Shown here: in pieces, positions 54,001-64,000 of the stretch
How positions within the stretch are numbered: position 1 is the first letter of the stretch
Layout: each line of letters begins with the position of its first letter
DNA from: Patiria miniata
Lineage: Eukaryota; Echinodermata; Asteroidea; Valvatida; Asterinidae
Assembly: GCF_015706575.1 (NCBI RefSeq)
Contig: NW_024037050.1
Span: forward strand, 6,386,001 to 6,450,000
Length of the DNA stretch: 64,000 nt
Reading direction: 5' to 3'
The notes under the pieces: generated by a model
Seen by the model: the letters and a program-made list of their open reading frames with translations, nothing else
Databases searched by the model: none
What the model was told of the DNA's origin: nothing
Translations under genes and position numbers: made by a program

Positions 54001-57000
54001 AGCTGGGTAGAGGCCAGGAATGAATCCCCGAGAGATTTCAGCTCCCTACCGATAGGATCCAGGGAGAAAACATACAATTTAGTTTTTTACCAAAATGTCT
54101 GAAATCTGAAAAGTTTTCCATATCCGCGGTCATCAAAAAAGCTGATTTTTGACCAAAAAATCCAACTTCACGAAATTAAGTCAACTATTCACACAAGCTG
54201 GGTAGAGGCCAGCAATGAGTCCCCGAGAGATTTCAGCTCCCTACAGTCAGGATCCAGGGAGAAAACATACAATTTAGTTTTTTACCAAAATGTCTCAAAT
54301 CTGAAAAGTTTTCCATATCCGCGGTCATCAAAAAAATGATTTTTGACCAAAAAATCCAACTCCACGAAATTGAGTCAAATGTTCACACAAGCTGGGTAGA
54401 GGCCAGAAATGAATCCCCGAGAGATTTCAGCTCCCTACCAATAGGATCCAGGGAGAAAACATACATTTTAGTTTTTTACCAAAATGTCTCAAATCTGAAA
54501 AGTTTTCCATACCCGCGGTCATCAAAAAAACTGATTTTTGACCAAAAAATCCAACTCCACGAAATTAAGTCAAACGTTCACACAAGCTGGGTAGAGGCCA
54601 GAAATGAATCCCCGAGAGATTTCAGCTCCCTACCGATAGGATCCAGGGAGAAAACATACAATTTAGTTTTTTACCAAAATGTCTCAAATCTGAAAAGTTT
54701 TCCATATCCGCGGTCATCAAAAAAATGATTTTTGACCAAAAAATCCAACTCCACGAAATTGAGTCAAATGTTCACACAAGCTGGGTAGAGGCCAGAAATG
54801 AATCCCCGAGAGATTTCAGCTCCCTAACAATAGGATCCAGGGAGAAAACATACGATTTAGTTTTTTACCAAAATGTCTCAAATCTCAAAAGTTTTCCATA
54901 TCCGCAGTCATCAAAAAAACTGATTTTTGACCAAAAAATCCAACTCCACGAAATTAAGTCAAACGTTCACACAAGCTGGGTAGAGGCCAGAAATGAATCC
55001 CCGAGAGATTTCAGCTCCCTACCGATAGGATCCAGGGAGAAAACATACAATTTAGATTTTTACCAAAATGTCTCAAATCTGAAAAGTTTTCCATATCCGC
55101 GGTCATCAAAAAAGCTGATTTTTGTCCAAATAATCCAACTTCACGACATTAAGTCAAATGTTCACACAAGCTGGTTAGAGGCCAGCAATGAATCCCAGAG
55201 AGATTTCAGCTCACTACCAATAGGATCCAGGGAGAAAACATACGATTTAATTTTTTACTAAAATGTCTCAAATCTCAAAAGTTTTCCATATCCGCGGTAA
55301 TCAAAAAAGCTGATTTTTGACCAAAAAATCCAACTTCACGAAAATAAGTCAAACGTACACACAAGCTGGGAATGGGCCAGAAATGAATCCCCGAGAGATT
55401 TCAGCTCCCTACCGATAGGATCCAGGGAGAAAACATACATTTTAGTTTTTTACCAAAATGTCTCAAATCTCAAAAGTTTTCCATATCCGCGGTCATCAAA
55501 AAAACTGATTTTTGACCAAAAAATCCAACTCCACGAAATTAAGTCAAACGTTCACACAAGCTGGGTAGAGGCCAGAAATGAATCCCAGAGAGATTTCAGC
55601 TCCCTACCGATAGGATCCAGGGAGAAAACATACAATTTAGTTTTTTACCAAAATGTCTCAAATCTGAAAAGTTTTCCATATCCGCGGTCATCAAAAAAGC
55701 TGATTTTTGTCCAAATAATCCAATTTCACGACATTAAGTCAAATGTTCACACAAGCTGGTTAGAGGCCAGCAATGAATCCCAGAGAGATTTCAGCTCACT
55801 ACCAATAGGATCCAGGGAGAAAACATACGATTTAATTTTTTACTAAAATGTCTCAAATCTCAAAAGTTTTCCATATCCGCGGTAATCAAAAAAGCAGATT
55901 TTTGACCAAAAAATCCAACTCCACAAAATTGAGTCAAATGATCACACAAGCTGGGTAGAGGCCAGAAATGAATCCCCGAGAGATTTCAGCTCCCTACCAA
56001 TAGGATCCAGGGAGAAAACATACATTTTAGTTTTTTACCAAAATGTCTCAAATCTGAAAAGTTTTCCATATCCGCGGTCATCAAAAAAATGATTTTTGAC
56101 CAAAAAATCCAACTCCACGAAATTGAGTCAAATGTTCACACAAGCTGGGTAGAGGCCAGAAATGAATCCCCGAGAGATTTCAGCTCCCTACCGATAGGAT
56201 CCAGGGAGAAAACATACATTTTAGTTTTTTACCAAAATGTCTCAAATCTGAAAAGTTTTCCATATCCGCGGTCATCAAAAAAACTGATTTTTGACCAAAA
56301 AATCCAACTCCACGAAATTAAGTCAAACGTTCACACAAGCTGGGTAGAGGCCAGCAATGAATCCCCGAGAGATTTCAGCTTCCTACCGATAGGATCCAGG
56401 GAGAAAACATACATTTTAGTTTTTTACCAAAATGTCTCAAATCTGAAAAGTTTTCCATATCCGCGGTCATCAAAAAAACTGATTTTTGACCAAAAAATCC
56501 AACTCCACGAAATTAAGTCAAACGTTCACACAAGCTGGGTAGAGGCCAGCAATGAATCCCCGAGAGATTTCAGCTTCCTACCGATAGGATCCAGGGAGAA
56601 AACATACATTTTAGTTTTTTACCAAAATGTCTCAAATCTGAAAAGTTTTTCATATCCGCGGTCATCAAAAAAGCTGATTTTTGACCAAAAAATCCAACTC
56701 CACGAAATTAAGTCAAACGTTCACACAAGCTGGGTAGAGGCCAGAAATGAATCCCTGAGAGATTTCAGCTTCCTACCGATAGGATCCAGGGAGAAAACAT
56801 ACATTTTAGTTTTTTACCAAAATGTCTCAAATCTGAAAAGTTTTCCATATCCGCGGTCATCAAAAAAACTGATTTTTGACCAAAAAATCCAACTCCACGA
56901 AATTAAGTCAAACGTTCACACAAGCTGGGTAGAGGCCAGCAATGAATCCCCGAGAGATTTCAGCTTCCTACCGATAGGATCCAGGGAGAAAACATACATT

Positions 57001-57596
57001 TTAGTTTTTTACCAAAATGTCTCAAATCTGAAAAGTTTTTCATATCCGCGGTCATCAAAAAAGCTGATTTTTGACCAAAAAATCCAACTCCACGAAATTA
57101 AGTCAAACGTTCACACAAGCTGGGTAGAGGCCAGAAATGAATCCCTGAGAGATTTCAGCTCCCTACCGATAGGATCCAGGCAGAAAACAAACAATTTGGT
57201 TTTTTACCAAAATATCTCAAATCTGAAAAGTTTTCCATATCCGCGGTCATCAAAAAAACTGATTTTTGACCAAAAAATACAACTCCACGAAATCGAGTCA
57301 AATGTTCACACAAGCTGGGTAGAGGCCAGAAATGAAGTCCAGAGAGATTTCAGCTCCCTACCGATAGGATCCAGGGAGAAAACATACGATTTAGTTTTTT
57401 ACCAAAATGTCTCAAATCTCAAAAGTTTTCCATATCCGCGGTAATCAAAAAAGCTGATTTTTGACCAAAAAATCCAACTTCACGAAATTAAGTCAAACGT
57501 TCACACAAGCTGGGTAGAGGCCAGAAATGAATCCCCGAGAGATTTCAGCTCCCTACCGATAGGATCCAGGGAGAAAACATACATTTTAGTTTTTTA

Positions 57597-60170
57597 CCAA
57601 AATGTCTCCAATCTGAAAAGTTTTCCATATCTGCGGTCATCAAAAATCCTGATTTTTGACCAAAAAATCCGACTCCACGAAATTGAGTCAAATGTTCACA
57701 CAAGCTGGGTAGAGGCCAGCAATGAATCCCCGAGAGATTTCAGCTCCCTACCGATAGGATCCAGGGAGAAAACATACAATTTAATTTTTTACCAAAATGT
57801 CTGAAATCTGAAAAGTTTTCCATATCCGCGGTCATCAAAAAAACTGAATTTTGACCAAAAAATCCAACTCCACGAAATTAAGTCAAATGTTCACACAAGC
57901 TGGCTAGAGGCCAGAAATGAATCCCAGAGAGATTTCAGCTCACTACCAATAGGATCCAGGGTGAAAACATACAATTTAGTTTTTAACCAAAATGTCTCAA
58001 ATCTGAAAAGTTTTCCATATCCGCGGTCATCAAAAAAGCAGATTTTTGACAAAAAAATCCAATTTCACGACATTAAGTCAAATGTTCACACAAGCTGGGT
58101 AGAGGCCAGAAATGAATCCCCGAGAGTTTTCAGCTCCCTACCTATAGGATCCAGGGAGAAAACATACAATTTAGTTTTTTACCAAAATGTCTCAAATCTG
58201 AAAAGTTTTCCATATCCGCGGTCATAAAAAAAGCTGATTTTTGACCAAAAAATACAACTCCACGAAATTGAGTCAAATGTTCACACAAGCTGGGTAGAGG
58301 CCAGAAATGAATCCCCGAGAGATTTCAGCTCCCTACAGTCAGGATCCAGGGAGAAAACATACATTTCAGTTTTTTACCAAAATGTCTGAAATCTGAAAAG
58401 TTTTCCATATCCGCGGTCATAAAAAAAAACAGATTTTTGACCAAAAAATCCAACGCCACAAAATTGAGTCAAATGTTCACACAAGCTGGGTAGAGGCCAG
58501 AAATGAATCCCCGAGAGATTTCAGCTCCCTACCAATAGGATCCAGGGAGAAAACATACATTTTAGTTTTTTACCAAAATGTCTCAAATCTGAAAAGTTTT
58601 CCATATCCGCGGTCATCAAAAAAACCGATTTTTGACCAAAAAATCCAAATCTACGAAATTAAGTCAAATATTCACACAAGCTGGGTAGAGGCCAGAAATG
58701 AATCCCCGAGAGATTTCAGCTCCCTACCAATAGGATCCAGGGAGAAAACATACATTTTAGTTTTTAACCAAAATGTCTCAAATCTGAAAAGTTTTCCATA
58801 TCCGCGGTCATCAAAAAAGCAGATTTTTGACAAAAAAAATCCAACTTCACGAAATTAAGTCAAACGTTCACACAAACTGGGTAGAGGCCAGAAATGAATC
58901 CCCGAGAGATTTCAGCTCCCTACCGATAGGATCCAGGGAGAAAACATACATTTTAGTTTTTTACCAAAATGTCTCCAATCTGAAAAGTTTTCCATATCTG
59001 CGGTCATCAAAAATCCTGATTTTTGACCAAAAAATCTGACTCCACGAAATTGAGTCAAATGTTCACACAAGCTGGGTAGAGGCCAGCAATGAATCCCCGA
59101 GAGATTTCAGCTCCCTACCGATAGGATCCAGGGAGAAAACATACAATTTAATTTTTTACCAAAATGTCTGAAATCTGAAAAGTTTTCCATATCCGCGGTC
59201 ATCAAAAAAACTGAATTTTGACCAAAAAATCCAACTCCACGAAATTAAGTCAAATGTTCACACAAGCTGGCTAGAGGCCAGAAATGAATCCCAGAGAGAT
59301 TTCAGCTCACTACCAATAGGATCCAGGGTGAAAACATACAATTTAGTTTTTAACCAAAATGTCTCAAATCTGAAAAGTTTTCCATATCCGCGGTCATCAA
59401 AAAAGCAGATTTTTGACAAAAAAAATCCAATTTCACGACATTAAGTCAAATGTTCACACAAGCTGGGTAGAGGCCAGAAATGAATCCCCGAGAGTTTTCA
59501 GCTCCCTACCTATAGGATCCAGGGAGAAAACATACAATTTAGTTTTTTACCAAAATGTCTCAAATCTGAAAAGTTTTCCATATCCGCGGTCATAAAAAAA
59601 GCTGATTTTTGACCAAAAAATACAACTCCACGAAATTGAGTCAAATGTTCACACAAGCTGGGTAGAGGCCAGAAATGAATCCCCGAGAGATTTCAGCTCC
59701 CTACAGTCAGGATCCAGGGAGAAAACATACATTTCAGTTTTTTACCAAAATGTCTGAAATCTGAAAAGTTTTCCATATCCGCGGTCATAAAAAAAAACAG
59801 ATTTTTGACCAAAAAATCCAACGCCACAAATTGAGTCAAATGTTCACACAAGCTGGGTAGAGGCCAGAAATGAATCCCCGAGAGATTTCAGCTCCCTACC
59901 AATAGGATCCAGGGAGAAAACATACATTTTAGTTTTTTACCAAAATGTCTCAAATCTGAAAAGTTTTCCATATCCGCGGTCATAAAAAAAAACGATTTTT
60001 GACCAAAAAATCCAAATCCACGAAATTAAGTCAAATATTCACACAAGCTGGGTAGAGGCCAGAAATGAATCCCCGAGAGATTTCAGCTCCCTACCAATAG
60101 GATCCAGGGAGAAAACATACATTTTAGTTTTTTACCAAAATGTCTCAAATCTGAAAAGTTTTCCATATCC
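57597..60170 (+). repeat. Seven-unit higher-order repeat, two copies
   Basis: A distinctive order of variant units starting with gtctccaatctg and catcaaaaatcctga recurs after about 1,368 bp. Markers shared in order include tgaattttgacc, ggctagaggcc, the variant gagagttttcagc (58121 and 59489), ctacagtcagg with atttcag, and ccaacgccaca. Copy 2 diverges at about 60170, roughly one unit short. Confidence 0.85.
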
Positions 60171-61079
60171 GCGGTCATCAAAAAAACTGATTTTGTCCAA
60201 ATAATCCAACTTCACGAAATTAAGTCAAATGTTCACACAAGCTGGGTAGCGGCAAGAAATGAATCCCAGAGAGATTTCAGCTTACTACCGATAGGATCCA
60301 GGGAGAAAACATACGATTTAGTTTTTTACCAAAATGTCTCCAATCTCAAAAGTTTCCATATCCGCGGTAATCAAAAAAGCTGATTTTTGACCAAAAAATC
60401 CAACTTCACGAAATTAAGTCAAACGTTCACACAAGCTGGGTAGAGGCCAGAAATGAATCCCCGAGAGATTTCAGCTCCCTACCGATAGGATCCAGGGAGA
60501 AAACATACATTTTAGTTTTTTACCAAAATGTCTCAAATCTCAAAAGTTTTCCATATCCGCGGTCATCAAAAATCCTGATTTGTGACCAAAAAATCCAACT
60601 CCACGATATTAAGTCAAATGTTCACACAAGCTGGGTAGAGGCCAGAAATGAATCCCCGAGAGATTTCAGCTCACTACCAATAGGATCCAGGGTGAAAACA
60701 TACAATTTAGTTTTTTAACAAAATGTCTCAAATCTGAAAAGTTTTCCATATCCGCGGTCATCAAAAAAGCAGATTTTTGACCAAAAAATCCAACTCCACG
60801 ACATTAAGTCAAATGTTCACACAAGCTGGTTAGAGGCAAGAAATGAATCCCCGAGAGATTTCAGCTCACTACCATAGGATCCAGGGAGAAAACATACGAT
60901 TTAATTTTTTACCAAAATGTCTCAAATCTGAAAAGTTTTCCATATCCGCGGTCATCAAAAAAACTTATTTTTGACCAAAAAATCAAACTCCACGAAATTA
61001 AGTCAAATGTTCACACAAGCTGGGTAGAGGCCAGCAATGAATCCCCGAGAGATTTCAGCTCCCTACCGATAGGATCCAG

Positions 61080-64000
61080 GGAGAAAACATACAATTTAGT
61101 TTTTTAACAAAATGTCTCAAATCTCAAAAGTTTTCCATATCCGCGGTCATCAAAAAAGCAGATTTTAGACAAAAAAAATCCAATTTCACGACATTAAGTC
61201 AAATGTTCACACAAGCTGGGTAGAGGCCAGCAATGAATCCCCGAGAGATTTCAGCTCCCTACCGATAGGATCCAGGGAGAAAACATACAATTTAGTTTTT
61301 TAACAAAATCTCTCAAATCTGAAAAGTTTTCCATATCCGCGGTCATCAAAAAAGCAGATTTTTGACAAAAAAAAATCCAATTTCACGACATTAAGTCAAA
61401 TGTTCACACAAGCTGGGTAGAGGCCAGAAATGAATCCCCGAGAGATTTCAGCTCCCTACAGACAGGATCCAGGGAGAAAACATACAATTTAATTTTTTAC
61501 CAAAATGTCTGAAATCTGAAAAGTTTTCCATATCCGCGGTCATCAAAAAAACTCATTTTTGACCAAAAAATCCAACTCCACGAAATTAAGTCAAATGTTC
61601 ACACAAGCTGGGTAGAGGCAAGAAATGAATCCCCGAGAGATTTCAGCTCCCTACCGATAGGATCCAGGGAGAAAACATACAATTTAGTTTTTTACCAAAA
61701 TGTCTCAAATCTGAAAAGTTTTCCATATCCGCAGTCATCAAAAAACCTGATTTTTGACCAAAAAATCCAACTTCACGAAATTAAGTCAAACGTTCACACA
61801 AGCTGGGTAGAGGCCAGAAATGAATCCCCGAGAGATTTCAGCTCCCTACCGATAGGAACCAGGGAGAAAACATACAATTTAATTTTTTACCAAACTGTCT
61901 GAAATCTGAAAAGTTTTCCATATCCGCGGTCATCAAAAAAACTTATTTTTGACCAAAAAATCCAACTCCACGAAATTAAGTCAAATGTTCACACAAGCTG
62001 GCTAGAGGCCAGAAATGAATCCCAGAGAGATTTCAGCTCACTACCAAAAGGATCCAGGGTGAAAACATACAATTTAGGTTTTTAGCAAAATGACTCAAAT
62101 CTGAAAAGTTTTCCATATCCGCGGTCATCAAAAAAGCAGATTTTTGACAAAAAAAATCCAATTTCACGACATTAAGTCAAATGTTCACACAAGCTGGGTA
62201 GAGGCCAGCAATGAATCCCCGAGAGATTTCAGCTCCCTACCGATAGGATCCAGGGAGAAAACATACAATTTAGTTTTTTAACAAAATGTCTCAAATCTCA
62301 AAAGTTTTCCATATCCGCGGTCATCAAAAAAGCAGATTTTAGACAAAAAAAATCCAATTTCACGACATTAAGTCAAATGTTCACACAAGCTGGGTAGAGG
62401 CCAGCAATGAATCCCCGAGAGATTTCAGCTCCCTACCGATAGGATCCAGGGAGAAAACATACAATTTAGTTTTTTAACAAAATCTCTCAAATCTGAAAAG
62501 TTTTCCATATCCGCGGTCATCAAAAAAGCAGATTTTTGACAAAAAAAATCCAATTTCACGACATTAAGTCAAATGTTCACACAAGCTGGGTAGAGGCCAG
62601 AAATGAATCCCCGAGAGATTTCAGCTCCCTACAGACAGGATCCAGGGAGAAAACATACAATTTAATTTTTTACCAAACTGTCTGAAATCTGAAAAGTTTT
62701 CCATATCCGCGGTCATCAAAAAACTCATTTTTGACCAAAAAATCCAACTCCACGAAATTAAGTCAAATGTTCACACAAGCTGGGTAGAGGCAAGAAATGA
62801 ATCCCCGAGAGATTTCAACTCCCTACCGATAGGATCCAGGGAGAAAACATACAATTTAGTTTTTTACCAAAATGTCTCAAATCTGAAAAGTTTTCCATAT
62901 CCGCAGTCATCAAAAAACCTGATTTTTGACCAAAAAATCCAACTTCACGAAATTAAGTCAAACGTTCACACAAGCTGGGTAGAGGCCAGAAATGAATCCC
63001 CGAGAGATTTCAGCTCCCTACCGATAGGAACCAGGGAGAAAACATACAATTTAATTTTTTACCAAACTGTCTGAAATCTGAAAAGTTTTCCATATCCGCG
63101 GTCATCAAAAAAACTTATTTTTGACCAAAAAATCCAACTCCACGAAATTAAGTCAAATGTTCACACAAGCTGGCTAGAGGCCAGAAATGAATCCCAGAGA
63201 GATTTCAGCCTACTACCAAAAGGATCCAGGGTGAAAACATACAATTTAGGTTTTTAGCAAAATGACTCAAATCTGAAAAGTTTTCCATATCCGCGGTCAT
63301 CAAAAAAGCAGATTTTTGACAAAAAAAATCCAATTTCACGACATTAAGTCAAATGTTCACACAAGCTGGGTAGAGGCCAGCAATGAATCCCCGAGAGATT
63401 TCAGCTCCCTACCGATAGGATCCAGGGAGAAAACATACAATTTAGTTTTTTAACAAAATGTCTCAAATCTCAAAAGTTTTCCATATCCGCGGTCATCAAA
63501 AAAGCAGATTTTAGACAAAAAAATCCAATTTCACGACATTAAGTCAAATGTTCACACAAGCTGGGTAGAGGCCAGCAATGAATCCCGAGAGATTTCAGCT
63601 CCCTACCGATAGGATCCAGGGAGAAAACATACAATTTAGTTTTTTAACAAAATCTCTCAAATCTGAAAAGTTTTCCATATCCGCGGTCATCAAAAAAGCA
63701 GATTTTTGACAAAAAAAAATCCAATTTCACGACATTAAGTCAAATGTTCACACAAGCTGGGTAGAGGCCAGAAATGAATCCCCGAGAGATTTCAGCTCCC
63801 TACAGACAGGATCCAGGGAGAAAACATACAATTTAATTTTTTACCAAACTGTCTGAAATCTGAAAAGTTTTCCATATCCGCGGTCATCAAAAAAACTCAT
63901 TTTTGACCAAAAAATCCAACTCCACGAAATTAAGTCAAATGTTCACACAAGCTGGGTAGAGGCAAGAAATGAATCCCCGAGAGATTTCAACTCCCTACCG
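61080..64000 (+). repeat. Six-unit higher-order repeat, period about 1,172 bp
   Basis: The marker gcagattttagac occurs at 61161, 62335 and 63507. The marker actcattttt occurs at 61551, 62723 and 63895, and the private variant gataggaacc at 61851 and 63023. Copies are almost identical and the third runs off the window, so the array is being homogenised in blocks toward the right. Confidence 0.88.

Larger units (their letters stand above)
48243..64000 (+). repeat. 195-bp satellite array, about 80 units, runs off the window
   Basis: One head-to-tail array. Each unit contains ttccatatccgcggtcatc, then an A/T-tract block (ctgatttttgacc between A runs). Next come gttcacacaagctgggtaga, gagagatttcagctccctac, ggatccagggagaaaac and ttttaccaaaatgtc. 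Typical spacing is 195 bp (for example 56261 to 56456). Most units carry one GGATCC and one CCGCGG. Units differ by a few percent, with 1-3 base indels; the first unit at 48243 is the most divergent, as expected at an array edge. Because 195 is 65 codons, indel-free runs give long open frames, the longest 56089-57444. These are not regarded as genes. Confidence 0.97.

Noticed and set aside
53033-59595. Several long plus-strand open frames with 65-residue repeats as protein-coding genes
   Set aside because: They are stretches of the 195-bp satellite that happen to lack indels. There is no start context, splice signal or conserved domain, and variants change residues freely.
48243-64000. CRISPR-like array of repeats
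   Set aside because: Units are contiguous 195-bp satellite monomers without unique spacers, and the window is clearly eukaryotic.

Overview
This is nuclear DNA of an animal. Coding exons are short (54 to 431 bp), bounded by GT-AG introns and scattered through AT-rich sequence crowded with small DNA transposons, tRNA-derived SINEs, LINE 3' ends and long G/C homopolymers. The repeat types and an invertebrate-style immunoglobulin receptor suggest a marine deuterostome invertebrate, perhaps an echinoderm. That placement is inference; I could not search a database. No bacterial operon, CRISPR array, retroviral element or LTR element was recognised.

Layout. 1-7.0 kb holds no recognisable host gene; it has foldback elements and short dispersed motifs downstream of the first gene. 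7.0-27.0 kb, minus strand, is the mitochondrial presequence protease PITRM1. I traced 25 coding exons, consistent in phase, from near the N-terminus to the stop codon; only a short first coding exon is missing. Its introns hold T2/Kolobok-like TTAA MITEs, a pogo-like element, hAT-like remnants, SINEs and a cluster of roughly 100-bp MITEs. 27.5-28.6 kb is GC-rich tandem repeat framed by an inverted repeat, with an NRF1-type site at its far edge that could belong to the PITRM1 promoter. 28.9-37.7 kb is mostly transposons: a hAT-like element, two T2-like MITEs, two PIF/Harbinger-type MITEs in opposite orientation and two LINE 3' ends. A broken copy of a methyltransferase gene lies among them.

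38.0-42.9 kb, plus strand, is a complete six-exon gene for a 356-residue membrane receptor with a signal peptide, a V-type Ig domain, a second Ig domain, one membrane span and a short tail. 45.0-47.2 kb, minus strand, is the intact-looking copy of a class I SAM-dependent methyltransferase whose duplicate is the pseudogene at 32 kb. Between its two exons is a 143-bp MITE family with 6-bp target duplications, one of which can be checked against an empty site nearby.

47.9-48.1 kb is a 16-bp minisatellite. From about 48.24 kb to the end of the window runs one satellite array with a 195-bp unit (about 80 units). It has higher-order repeats of seven units (about 1,368 bp) and six units (about 1,172 bp). 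The unit is exactly 65 codons long, which produces spurious long reading frames.

The three host genes have no evident functional link. PITRM1 clears presequences in mitochondria, the Ig protein is probably a surface recognition receptor, and the methyltransferase has an unknown substrate.
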